In this document: piece by piece, positions 12,089 to 32,649 of the stretch
Numbering within the stretch: position 1 is the stretch's first letter
How the letters are laid out: each line of letters starts with the position of its first letter
From: Acidobacteriota bacterium
Lineage (GTDB): Bacteria > Acidobacteriota > Blastocatellia > RBC074
Direction of reading: 5' to 3'
DNA: 64,000 bases
Assembly: GCA_016715865.1 (NCBI GenBank)
Contig: JADJXM010000035.1
Location: 82,913-146,912, forward strand
Program-made: the position numbers and the translations under genes
The notes under the pieces: generated by a model
Database searches by the model: none
What the model saw: only the letters and a program-made list of their open reading frames with translations
What the model was told of the DNA's origin: nothing

Positions 12089-12624
12089 CGAGGTTTCCAG
12101 TAGTTTCAGCCAGTAGTTTCAGGTTGATAGTTTCCAGCTTCCGGTTAAGACATTGTTATCCGCCTGAACAGCTTAGTTCAAGAAATATACGGGATCTAAT
12201 TCACTGATGTTACGCATAGACAACGTTCGGAAACTGCTTGACTTGTCCTGAACCCGCGAAGCGGGTGGGCAGAATAGAGCCCGGGGTGAAGCGAGGCCGT
12301 CAGGCCGAGCGAAACCCCGGGGATTGGCATCATCATTTCAGCAAGCCCATGAAATGGGCGGCAGATTTCTCGATCACGCCTGACTCTTCCGCACAGGCTA
12401 TCGCCCACTTCGTGGGCTTGTCAATTTTGCTGGAACGGGACCCGGGGTTTCGCTCGGCCTGGCGGCCTCGCTCCACCCCGGGCTCTATTCTTTCGCCTGC
12501 GTTGCAGGCTCAAAGAAGAATATGCCTGAGCAACCTCAAAATTTGTCAAATCGATTTTAAAGGACTCTTCCGCGTAACATTAGTAATTCAATACTGGTAA
12601 CCGGAAACTTCCAACTTGGACCGC
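12089..12624. repeat. Nested palindromic repeat element (REP/BIME-like)
   Basis: No gene is seen in this 536-bp gap. It holds a 51-nt inverted repeat (12271-12321 with 12441-12491, two mismatches) containing CCCGGGGT..ACCCCGGG. A second inverted pair is nested inside (12342-12360 with 12402-12420, each itself a small GCCCAT-GAA-ATGGGC type hairpin). More hairpins lie outside (ACCCGC-GAA-GCGGGT near 12252; GCCTGC-GTT-GCAGGC near 12496). A CAGTAGTTTCAG direct repeat lies near 12104-12135. The structure resembles repetitive extragenic palindromes mobilised by REP-associated transposases; no such transposase gene is in the window. Confidence 0.8.
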
Positions 12625-15882
<3,258 letters not shown>

Positions 15883-15982
15883 ATCTGATTCAAACTTGTA
15901 ATTTTATAATTGAAGAAGTAACTCTTATTTAAAGACGGAACAATAAGCGATCGAGTTGCAATTAAGAGCAATATCTTTTTCA

Positions 15983-17620
<1,638 letters not shown>

Positions 17621-17735
17621 AGTTCCTCAGAAATATGCGAATCACTTCAATTGACATTCGCATTCCATTTGCATCCCGGATGAGCTGTGAAATACTGATA
17701 AGGTATCATTAGTCCGGGAAATCACGAAATCGAGT

Positions 17736-18512
17736 ATGCCTCATTGGGATCCTAACCAATACCTGAAATTCGGCGGAGAACGAACTCAGCCGGCAATTGA
17801 TCTGCTGTCCAGGGTTAAACTCGCCGCGCCTCGAAGAATAATCGATCTTGGTTGCGGCCCCGGCAACAGCACCGCCCTGCTTCATGGTCGCTGGCCGGAG
17901 GCAGAAATCGTGGGGATCGACAGCTCGGCGGCGATGATCGCGGCGGCCCAGGAAACTTATCCGGAATGGACATGGACGGTCGCCGATATCGCCGGATGGA
18001 CGCCGGATCGACCTTACGATCTGGTCTATTCGAATGCGGCCCTGCAATGGGTTCACGACCATGAAAGCCTGATCCCGGTTCTTTTTTCCAATGTCGCACC
18101 CGGCGGAGCGCTGGCGATTCAAATGCCCGCACATTTTCAATCGCCTGTCCATCGAATTCTGATCGAGATCGCTACTCATGACGAATGGCGCGATCTGACG
18201 GCGACGGCAGCAGAGGCGATCAAAGTCGGAAGACCATCATTTTACTATGATCTTCTGAGCCCTCTCTGCTCGCAAATCGATCTCTGGGAGACAGAATATA
18301 TTCACCACCTGCCTTCTCACCGCGAAATCGTCGAGTGGATGCGCGGAACCGGGCTTCGCCCATTTCTTGAAGTCCTTCCTGACGAAGATATGAAACGACT
18401 TTTCGAAGAGCGCTTCCTGACGGCTTTGCGGCATGCTTATTCACTGCAACGCGATGGAACGCTGCTTTTTCCGTTTCGACGCCTTTTTGCAGTGGCATAT
18501 AAAAGAGAATGA
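17736..18512 (+). CDS. tam: Trans-aconitate 2-methyltransferase
   Basis: 258 residues. It methylates trans-aconitate with S-adenosylmethionine. The N-terminus WDPNQYLKFGGERTQPAIDLL is characteristic of Tam. Motif I is IIDLGCGPGNSTALL at about 34-48, followed by VGIDSSAAMIAAA, and later YDLVYSNAALQWVHDH. The C-terminal half carries HHLPSHREIVEWMRGTGLRPFL, also typical. The stop codon TGA (18510-18512) lies inside a GAATGAT heptamer tract. It is divergent from pgi across 115 bp. Confidence 0.95.
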   Translation: MPHWDPNQYLKFGGERTQPAIDLLSRVKLAAPRRIIDLGCGPGNSTALLHGRWPEAEIVGIDSSAAMIAAAQETYPEWTWTVADIAGWTPDRPYDLVYSNAALQWVHDHESLIPVLFSNVAPGGALAIQMPAHFQSPVHRILIEIATHDEWRDLTATAAEAIKVGRPSFYYDLLSPLCSQIDLWETEYIHHLPSHREIVEWMRGTGLRPFLEVLPDEDMKRLFEERFLTALRHAYSLQRDGTLLFPFRRLFAVAYKRE

Positions 18513-18620
18513 TGAATGATGAATGATGAATTATTGTTATTTCATTTAGAAAACTGGACCTTCTTCAACTCATCACTCATCATTCATCATCATTCATCAT
18601 TCTCATTCATCATTCTATTC
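18507..18620. repeat. GAATGAT heptamer tract with inverted partner
   Basis: Three and a half copies of GAATGAT (18507-18531), holding the tam stop codon, followed about 45 nt later by the reverse-complement family ATTCATC/ATCATTC (18573-18620). The two can pair as a long imperfect hairpin between tam and the CocE gene. The same layout is seen with the GTAGAAA tracts. Confidence 0.85.
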
Positions 18621-18634
18621 ATCGGGGGATACAA

Positions 18635-20896
<2,262 letters not shown>

Positions 20897-22237
20897 ATGA
20901 ATAAAAATATCAAAGCAATACTGATCCTGGTGCCGTTCATTGCACTCTTTGGATTCACAGGATATCGAGTTTATCAGGCAACCAAGCAGACGGCGCAGGC
21001 GAATGGCGCCCCGGGAAGGCCGGGAGGCGGAGGAATGGGTCGGGGCGGTCCTGGCGGGGGTGGGGCTGGCGGCGGCAGCAGGATGCAGCAGGTCACGACA
21101 GGGGTCGTGACGAGCGGCAAAATCAATGAAAGGATAAGTCTCACCGGCAATCTGAAGGCAAAACAAATGGTGGATGTGACTTCCAGGATTTCCGGGCGCA
21201 TCACTCAGGTTTTAGTCGACACGGGATTACCGGTTGCGCGCGGAGCGTTGATTGCTGTTGTCGAAGACGACGAGATCAAACAACAGATCGAACGATCGAA
21301 AGCATCGATTTCCGTCGCCGACGCTTCGATCGGCCAGCGCGAAGCGGAACTGGTCAACGCAAAGATGGAATTGAATCGAAAAAAACAGCTCGTCGAGCAG
21401 GGCATCCTCTCGAAACAGGAGCTGGACGCTCTGGATATGAGGCTTGGGGTGTCGCAATCTCAGCTCGAATTGGCGAAGGCTCAGAAACGCCAGTCAGAAG
21501 CCGAGCTGCGCGAACTGAACATCCGCCAGGGCCAGACCAGAATTTATGCTCCGATCAGCGGAATCGTTGCCAGACGACTTGTCGACATCGGCGCGATGGT
21601 CGGGGCAACCAACCCCATCGTGACGATTGTCAGCGTTTCGCCGATGGTAATCGAAACCCAGGTCGCCGAGCGTGACATTACGCGAATCAGGCGTGGAGCG
21701 ACAGTTTCGGTCACGGTAGACAGCCTTGCGAATCAGACATTCACCGGCAAGGTCATGCGTATTGCTCCGATGCTCGACCCGCAGACCAGAAACGGTATGG
21801 TCGAAATCGAGATACCCAATCGCGAAAGCATGCTCAAAGCCGAGATGTTCGCCCGCATTGAACTTGACCTGGGCAGTTCACGCGAGACACTGCTGCTGCC
21901 GAGAGACGCCCTCGTCTATCGCGGCAATCAGCCCGGCGTTTACACAATCGACAACAATGTCGCGCGCTTCAAGCCGGTTGACACAGGTTTGATGCAGGAG
22001 CAGAACGTCGAATTGCTGAGCGGTCTGAAGGAAGGCGATAAGGTTGTCACACTTGGCGCCAATCTTATCAAGGACGGTGATCAGGTAAGGGTCGGCGGGC
22101 GGCCAGGTGCGGCAGGTGGCCCCGCCGGTCCCGGCAACAGAGGCAGAGAGAATGCCGCCGGCGGACAGGGTCAGGCGCCAGGCGCTGGCGGACGACCTCA
22201 GGGCAATAGCCAACCACCCCGACGCGGCCAGTCATAA
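20897..22237 (+). CDS. RND efflux periplasmic adaptor subunit (membrane-fusion protein)
   Basis: 446 residues. An N-terminal anchor (AILILVPFIALFGFTGYRVY) is followed by a Gly-rich linker (about residues 36-57), the biotinyl-lipoyl-like half motif SRISGRITQVLVDTG, and a long coiled-coil hairpin (about 130-205: RSKASISVADASIGQREAEL...). The second lipoyl half follows (IYAPISGIVARRLVDIGAMV), then beta-barrel and membrane-proximal domains (LPRDALVYRGNQPGVYTID). The C-terminus is a disordered Gly/Pro/Gln tail. It links the inner-membrane pump at 22286 to an outer-membrane channel. The permease starts 48 bp downstream; no TolC-like gene is present. Confidence 0.95.
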   Translation: MNKNIKAILILVPFIALFGFTGYRVYQATKQTAQANGAPGRPGGGGMGRGGPGGGGAGGGSRMQQVTTGVVTSGKINERISLTGNLKAKQMVDVTSRISGRITQVLVDTGLPVARGALIAVVEDDEIKQQIERSKASISVADASIGQREAELVNAKMELNRKKQLVEQGILSKQELDALDMRLGVSQSQLELAKAQKRQSEAELRELNIRQGQTRIYAPISGIVARRLVDIGAMVGATNPIVTIVSVSPMVIETQVAERDITRIRRGATVSVTVDSLANQTFTGKVMRIAPMLDPQTRNGMVEIEIPNRESMLKAEMFARIELDLGSSRETLLLPRDALVYRGNQPGVYTIDNNVARFKPVDTGLMQEQNVELLSGLKEGDKVVTLGANLIKDGDQVRVGGRPGAAGGPAGPGNRGRENAAGGQGQAPGAGGRPQGNSQPPRRGQS

Positions 22238-22285
22238 TATCGATTATTTAAAAGTGTCTGAAGTTGAATTCATACGGAGTAATTC

Positions 22286-25429
<3,144 letters not shown>

Positions 25430-25454
25430 ACCTGATAATCGTCATAGCCCGAGA

Positions 25455-25511
25455 GACACGAAAGAGCCAGAAAGAACAAGATTGACCTGTTCTTTCTGGC
25501 TCTTTCGTGTC
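25455..25511. terminator. Perfect 24-bp hairpin between convergent genes
   Basis: A 24-bp perfect stem (arms 25455-25478 and 25488-25511) with a 9-nt loop, between the convergent RND permease and AtoE-like genes. It could act as a bidirectional terminator; there is no long U-run. The arm sequence (GAAAGAGCCAGAAAG) resembles other repeat arms in the window. Confidence 0.7.
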
Positions 25512-25535
25512 TTTACCTGTCATCTGCCGGCCAAG

Positions 25536-26876
25536 TCAACACGGAGCAAAAGTGAAAACTATAACTCCCACGACGAACCAGAGTGCAGCGTAGATCATAC
25601 CGTAGCCGATAAATTCACGAAAGCTGACGCGGGCAATGCCGGCGATGATCATCGCCCAGAATGGGGTCATGAGATTGCCCATGTGGTCGCCGACGCTCAG
25701 CGCCAGCAGGCCGCGCTGAACGCTTACTCCGACAGCCATCGCGGCTTTTGAGGTGACGAAGCCCTGAATCGCCCATTGTCCGCCGCTGGACGGGATGAAG
25801 AACGCAACCAGAGTCCCAGTCAATGCCGCCAGCAGCGGAAATGTATAAGGCGTCGAGATGGACGCGACCATTCCCCCCAGCTTCTCTCCAAGGGTTGTAT
25901 ACTGAATCAGTCCGGCTATCCCTGCATATAAATGATATATCACAATCAATGGCCAGCTCGACAGGACGGCATGCTGTAATGCCCCGGTGAAACTATTAAC
26001 GTTGCGATGCATTGCGAAGCAGAGAAACAGCAGGATCACATTGAGAGAATTGATATCCAGACCAAGACCTTTTGTGATGAAGTGAAAATAGAGCCAGGCC
26101 AGCAAGGCGACCGATAATAGAATCGCCATGATCGAGTTGCGTTCGAGTCGCTCTGAAAAGCTCCGTGCAGCTTCGGCAGCCTGCTCTACCGGCTGGGCCA
26201 GCTTGTTGGCTTCAGGAAACATAGATAGCGGGCGCCGGTTCTTCGGCATGAGCAGGCATCCAACAGTAACAAGCGCGATCGTAAAGGTGATTTCATGTAT
26301 GATCGCGGCGGGCGACCAGATGGTCGAGCTGAGCGGCAGAATTCCTACTGTCCCTTCCAGAAAATGACCCGGCGTTGCCATGAGCAACGGAGCGCTGGCT
26401 GAAAACCCGAACTGCCAGACGGCATTTGACGCCCATACCGTTGCCAGCAGGAAGAGGAAATCGACCTGGATCTTTTTCCGCTCGGCCTCTCTGGCGAAAT
26501 AAACAGCGATGATAGGCCCCAGTGCGAGTCCCAAACCCCAGTAAAAATAGGATAACGCAGCGTTGAGCAACACTGCGCAGGCGACAACCTGATTGGTCGT
26601 CTTTGGCAGGCTGGACAGTTTGCGGACAGAATTTCTAAAGACCGCCGTCTGACCGAGTACCGAGCTGAGGACGATGATCAATGTCATCTGCATCGTGAAG
26701 GGCAAAAGCATCCAAAGACCCCGGTACCAGGCGTCCATCGTCTTCTCAAAATCGTTTCCGATCAGCAGCGCCGCCAGAAACAGAAAGAAGAGAAGAAAAA
26801 TAGCCGCCGAAATGGCGTCGGGCACAAAACGGCCGATCAGCCGCACGAAACGATCCGCCCAGGTCTCCTGCGTCAT
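25536..26876 (-). CDS. atoE: Short-chain fatty acid transporter, AtoE family
   Basis: About 446 residues, with ten or more membrane segments, matching the AtoE/short-chain fatty acid:H+ family. It opens WADRFVRLIGRFVPDAISAA, followed by MDAWYRGLWMLLPFTMQMTLI, ALSYFYWGLGLALGPI, and near the C-terminus FIPSSGGQWAIQGFV and GDHMGNLMTPFWAMII, which are well conserved there. I chose the ATG at 26874-26876, with AGGAG upstream; a TTG at 26885 is too close to it. It is divergent from two crotonase genes, which suggests uptake and oxidation of short acyl chains. Confidence 0.92.
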   Translation of the reverse strand: MTQETWADRFVRLIGRFVPDAISAAIFLLFFLFLAALLIGNDFEKTMDAWYRGLWMLLPFTMQMTLIIVLSSVLGQTAVFRNSVRKLSSLPKTTNQVVACAVLLNAALSYFYWGLGLALGPIIAVYFAREAERKKIQVDFLFLLATVWASNAVWQFGFSASAPLLMATPGHFLEGTVGILPLSSTIWSPAAIIHEITFTIALVTVGCLLMPKNRRPLSMFPEANKLAQPVEQAAEAARSFSERLERNSIMAILLSVALLAWLYFHFITKGLGLDINSLNVILLFLCFAMHRNVNSFTGALQHAVLSSWPLIVIYHLYAGIAGLIQYTTLGEKLGGMVASISTPYTFPLLAALTGTLVAFFIPSSGGQWAIQGFVTSKAAMAVGVSVQRGLLALSVGDHMGNLMTPFWAMIIAGIARVSFREFIGYGMIYAALWFVVGVIVFTFAPC

Positions 26877-27072
26877 CCGAGGCAATTCTCCTTTGTCATT
26901 GAAATGTACTGTGCGGCTATGAGAAAAATATCGCGACTCGTGATATTGCCGCCCTTGCCGTCAGTTGTTATGCTACCGCGAACTTGTAAGAGGGATGTAT
27001 GATCGGTCCCTGGTTCTTGTCTGGACTTTAGCCGGGTCAGTCTAAATCGAACATGGAAGGAATGGAAGTGAT

Positions 27073-27867
<795 letters not shown>

Positions 27868-27890
27868 CCTGTCCGGTATGGGAGATTGCC

Positions 27891-28691
27891 ATGAAATATA
27901 CTCAGATTCTGTTCGATAAGGACGAACACATTGCAACGATCACGCTCAACCGTCCCGATAAGCTGAATGCCTATTCTGAAGTCATGGTTCACGAGATCAT
28001 CGGCGCCATGGCAGAGGCTCGGGATGACGATCAGATTCGCGCGGTAATTCTGACAGGGGCCGGCCGCGGATTCTGCTCCGGCGGAGATATCTCGCAGGAT
28101 TTTCAATACCCTGCCAGATATCGTGGTCATCGCATGGAAGCGATGCTCGAAATGCGCGAAAACATGCACCAGCTCGTCACTTTACGGCGTCGGTTCGATA
28201 AGCCGACCATCGCGGCGGTCAACGGCCCGGCCGTGGCCGGCGGACTGACGCTGGCACTTTGCTGCGACTTCCGGATTGCAGCTGAAAGTGCAAAACTCGG
28301 AGATACCAGCCTCAAATTCGCACTCATTCCCGACGAAGGAGGAGCATACCTGTTCCCGCAGTTTATGGGTTTGCAGAACGCACTGAAAATGTCGCTCTTT
28401 TCCGAGGTTTACCCTGCTGCCCAGGCGCTGGAATTAGGGCTCGTGACTGAGGTCGTCGCTGATGCCGATTTGATGATCACTGCACGGAACTGGGCGGCTC
28501 GCCTTTCGGAGGGCCCGCCGATCGCCATCCGCATGACCAAGCGAATGATGTATAAACAACAGTCGATGAGTCTGGAAAATGCGCTTGAAGATGCCGCTCT
28601 GAGCGTTATGGTCACCAATTACTGCGATGACGTGAAAGAGGGCACCGCGGCTTTTCATGAAAAACGGAAACCGGATTTTAAAGGGCGATAG
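27891..28691 (+). CDS. Enoyl-CoA hydratase/isomerase family protein (PaaG-like)
   Basis: 266 residues, about 35-40% similar by eye to the preceding crotonase. The oxyanion hole is GRGFCSGGDISQD and NGPAVAGGLTLALCCDFRIA. Both classical hydratase glutamates are missing (GDTSLKFALIPDEGGAYLFP; NALKMSLFSE); the IPDEGG stretch resembles PaaG-type isomerases, which use an Asp there. The gene lies 23 bp after the first crotonase, with GGGAG before ATG. A role in isomerising or cleaving an acyl-CoA intermediate is inferred. Confidence 0.88.
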   Translation: MKYTQILFDKDEHIATITLNRPDKLNAYSEVMVHEIIGAMAEARDDDQIRAVILTGAGRGFCSGGDISQDFQYPARYRGHRMEAMLEMRENMHQLVTLRRRFDKPTIAAVNGPAVAGGLTLALCCDFRIAAESAKLGDTSLKFALIPDEGGAYLFPQFMGLQNALKMSLFSEVYPAAQALELGLVTEVVADADLMITARNWAARLSEGPPIAIRMTKRMMYKQQSMSLENALEDAALSVMVTNYCDDVKEGTAAFHEKRKPDFKGR

Positions 28692-28753
28692 AGCCTGACA
28701 TGACTGCTCTGAAAATGGTCTGTATTATCTCTGCATCCAGGAGAATCCACTTG

Positions 28754-29944
28754 ATGACTGAATCACGCAGCGGGTTACCCCCGCGCTTTCGAATCAGGCA
28801 CATGATCACTGTTGCGCTTTTCGTGAACCTGCTGATGATTGCGGGCTGCACCAGAGAATCTCAACCACCGGTCGCTGAAGATCATGTCGGGCATGGTTCG
28901 CCGGATGCCTGTGAGACACAACCCTCCAGCCGAGCAGCTCAACTGGCCGGAATGGCTAGAAACAGGAGCGAGGTCGTCCGCGGATCCGGCGAGACGGCCG
29001 GTATGGTATGGATACCGCAGGGTGAATTTATGATGGGAGCAGTCGAAGGGGACACGCTCGCCCGTGAGGATGAAAAACCGCGTCACAAGGTGAGCCTTGG
29101 CGGTTTCTGGATGGACGAAACCGAAGTTACCAATGCTCAATTCCGCACTTTCGTCAAAGCCACCGGTTATGTCACGACCGCAGAGAGAAAACCCGACTGG
29201 GAACAATTGAAACTGCAGCTTCCTCCAGGCACACCCAAACCTCCGGATGACGTGCTGGTGCCGGGCTCGCTCGTCTTTCGCCAGCCGGGCGGCCCCGTAC
29301 CTTTAAACAACCCGGCAAACTGGTGGGAATATGCGCCGCGAGCCGACTGGAAACACCCCGAGGGACCCGGCAGCTCAAACGAAGGTAAAGACAATCATCC
29401 CGTCGTGCATATCTCCTGGGAGGATGCTTCGGAATATGCCAAATGGGCCGGCAAGCGTCTGCCGACGGAGGCGGAATGGGAATGGGCGGCCCGCGGTGGG
29501 CAGACGGATGCCGTCTTCGCCTGGGGCAACGATCCGATCGAAAACGGTGAAACCAAAGCCAATACCTGGCAGGGCAGATTTCCCGATCGCAATACGATGA
29601 AGGACGGCTTCAGCACCACAGCTCCTGTCAGGACTTTCAAACCCAATGGATATGGCCTCTTCGACATGTCTGGCAATGTGTGGGAATGGTGTCAGGACTG
29701 GTATAGACACGACTATTACGCCCGAATAAATCGTCCCGAAGGGATCAAAAACCCGCAAGGGCCCGAATCGAGTTTCGATCCAGATGAACCGACTGTGCCC
29801 AAGAAGGTGCAACGCGGCGGCTCCTTTCTCTGTCACGATTCATACTGCGCCAGCTATCGCGTCGCCGCGCGCATGAAGACCAGCCCGGACACAAGCCTTA
29901 TGCACGCCGGTTTCCGATGTGTAAAACCCGGGCCGATTAAATAG
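28754..29944 (+). CDS. Formylglycine-generating enzyme family lipoprotein
   Basis: 396 residues. The N-terminus has a hydrophobic leader ending LLMIAGC (lipidated Cys32), so it is probably anchored in the periplasm. The body is the FGE/SUMF1 fold: MVWIPQGEFMMGAVEGD, KVSLGGFWMDETEVTNAQF, PVVHISWEDASEYAKWAGKRLPTEAEWEWAARGG, and NVWEWCQDWY. Both catalytic cysteines of true formylglycine-generating enzymes are present in GGSFLCHDSYC (Cys360, Cys365), so activation of a sulfatase or phosphonate-type hydrolase is possible. The ATG at 28754 has AGGAGA upstream and is preferred to 28700. No classical sulfatase gene is seen in the window. Confidence 0.92.
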   Translation: MTESRSGLPPRFRIRHMITVALFVNLLMIAGCTRESQPPVAEDHVGHGSPDACETQPSSRAAQLAGMARNRSEVVRGSGETAGMVWIPQGEFMMGAVEGDTLAREDEKPRHKVSLGGFWMDETEVTNAQFRTFVKATGYVTTAERKPDWEQLKLQLPPGTPKPPDDVLVPGSLVFRQPGGPVPLNNPANWWEYAPRADWKHPEGPGSSNEGKDNHPVVHISWEDASEYAKWAGKRLPTEAEWEWAARGGQTDAVFAWGNDPIENGETKANTWQGRFPDRNTMKDGFSTTAPVRTFKPNGYGLFDMSGNVWEWCQDWYRHDYYARINRPEGIKNPQGPESSFDPDEPTVPKKVQRGGSFLCHDSYCASYRVAARMKTSPDTSLMHAGFRCVKPGPIK

Positions 29945-29970
29945 ACCTGCAGATTTCAGGAGATGACCCT

Positions 29971-31218
<1,248 letters not shown>

Positions 31219-31242
31219 TAACAGCCCGGGAGGCTATACACG

Positions 31243-32622
31243 ATGCAACAACAGACTGATCAAGTTGATACCGAACCCCCTTATCCATCCTCAAAAATCG
31301 CCTGGTATGTCGTCGGTGTCCTGACCTTTGTCTATGTTTTCTCGTTCATCGATCGTCAGATTTTGAACCTGCTGGTGCGGCCGATTCGCCGGGATCTTGG
31401 AATCAGCGACACCCAAATGAGCCTCTTGATGGGCTTCAGTTTTGCGGTCTTTTACACGATCTTCGGACTTCCGCTCGGCCGTCTGGCCGATTCGCGAAGC
31501 CGGCGATCGATCATCGCCGTCGGATTCGCATTCTGGAGCCTCTTCACAGCCGGCTGCGGGCTGGCAAAAAATTTCTTTCAGATGTTGTTGTTGCGAATGG
31601 GCGTGGGAGTCGGCGAGGCCGCGCTCTCTCCGGCGGCGTATTCGATCATCAGCGATTACTTCCCGCCGCGAAAGCGCGCAACGGCGATCAGCATCTATTC
31701 AATGGGCATCTACATCGGCTCAGGGTTCGCCTTCATCATCGGCGGACTTGTGGCGCGTGTTGCTTCAGCGCAGGAGATGTGGCATATGCCGATTGTTGGA
31801 GCCATCCGCCCCTGGCAGATGGTCTTTTTCATCGTCGGTCTGCCGGGAGTACTGCTCGCGCTGCTCATGTACACGATCAAGGAGCCCGTCAGACGCGGGA
31901 TGCGCCAGGTGGTAAACGCTGAAGGAAAGACCGTGACGAGCCAGACATCGATGAGCGAAGTCTTCCAGTACATTCGCGCAAATGGAACAACCTTTCTCTG
32001 TCATAACGTGGGGTTCGCTTTTCTCTCATTTTCATCATACGGCACGAGCGCGTGGATTCCGACATTCTTCGTTCGCAATCACGGTTGGAGCGAATCTCAG
32101 GCAGGTCAGGTTTACGGCTGGATCGTAGCGATTGCGGCCACGATGGGGGTCGCTGCCGGAGGCTGGTTCGCGGACAGGATGTCGGACCGAGGTTATCGTG
32201 ATTCGACGATGAGGGTCGGACTGATGGTCTCGGTGGCATGGTTTCCCTTCGGACTGATATATCCGTTCGTCTCGAACGCATGGCTTGCGGCGGGGCTTCT
32301 GATTCCGACGGTCTTTCTGGCGAGCGCTCCGTTCGGCGTCGCTCCGGCGGCGATCACACAGATGATGCCCAACACGATGCGCGCCCAGGCATCGGCCATC
32401 TATCTCTTCACCCTCAATCTGATCGGTCTCGGAATCGGGCCGACGGCTGTTGCCATGACGACCGATTTTGTTTTTGAAAACGATGCGATGGTCAACTATT
32501 CGCTGGCCGTAGTGACTACAATTGCGCACATCATCTCGGCGGTTCTACTGTGGAGGGGCCTCAAGCCATTCCGGCGAAGCCTCGATCACCTGCAGGACTG
32601 GATTGACGCTCAAAGGGCTTAA
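31243..32622 (+). CDS. MFS transporter (spinster-like)
   Basis: 459 residues, twelve membrane segments. It opens YVVGVLTFVYVFSFIDRQILNLLVRPI, as in spinster/hexuronate-type MFS proteins. Loop 2-3 motif: GLPLGRLADSRSRRSIIA. Helix 4-5: RMGVGVGEAALSPAAYSIISDYFPPRKRATA. It is likely to move an organic anion or product of the upstream hydrolase and crotonases, but the substrate cannot be read from sequence. GGGAGG precedes the ATG. Last gene of the likely five-gene operon; it converges on the DUF1501 gene at 32650. Confidence 0.93.
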   Translation: MQQQTDQVDTEPPYPSSKIAWYVVGVLTFVYVFSFIDRQILNLLVRPIRRDLGISDTQMSLLMGFSFAVFYTIFGLPLGRLADSRSRRSIIAVGFAFWSLFTAGCGLAKNFFQMLLLRMGVGVGEAALSPAAYSIISDYFPPRKRATAISIYSMGIYIGSGFAFIIGGLVARVASAQEMWHMPIVGAIRPWQMVFFIVGLPGVLLALLMYTIKEPVRRGMRQVVNAEGKTVTSQTSMSEVFQYIRANGTTFLCHNVGFAFLSFSSYGTSAWIPTFFVRNHGWSESQAGQVYGWIVAIAATMGVAAGGWFADRMSDRGYRDSTMRVGLMVSVAWFPFGLIYPFVSNAWLAAGLLIPTVFLASAPFGVAPAAITQMMPNTMRAQASAIYLFTLNLIGLGIGPTAVAMTTDFVFENDAMVNYSLAVVTTIAHIISAVLLWRGLKPFRRSLDHLQDWIDAQRA

Positions 32623-32649
32623 ACGCCAAGGCGCCCCGACGTTTTGACC

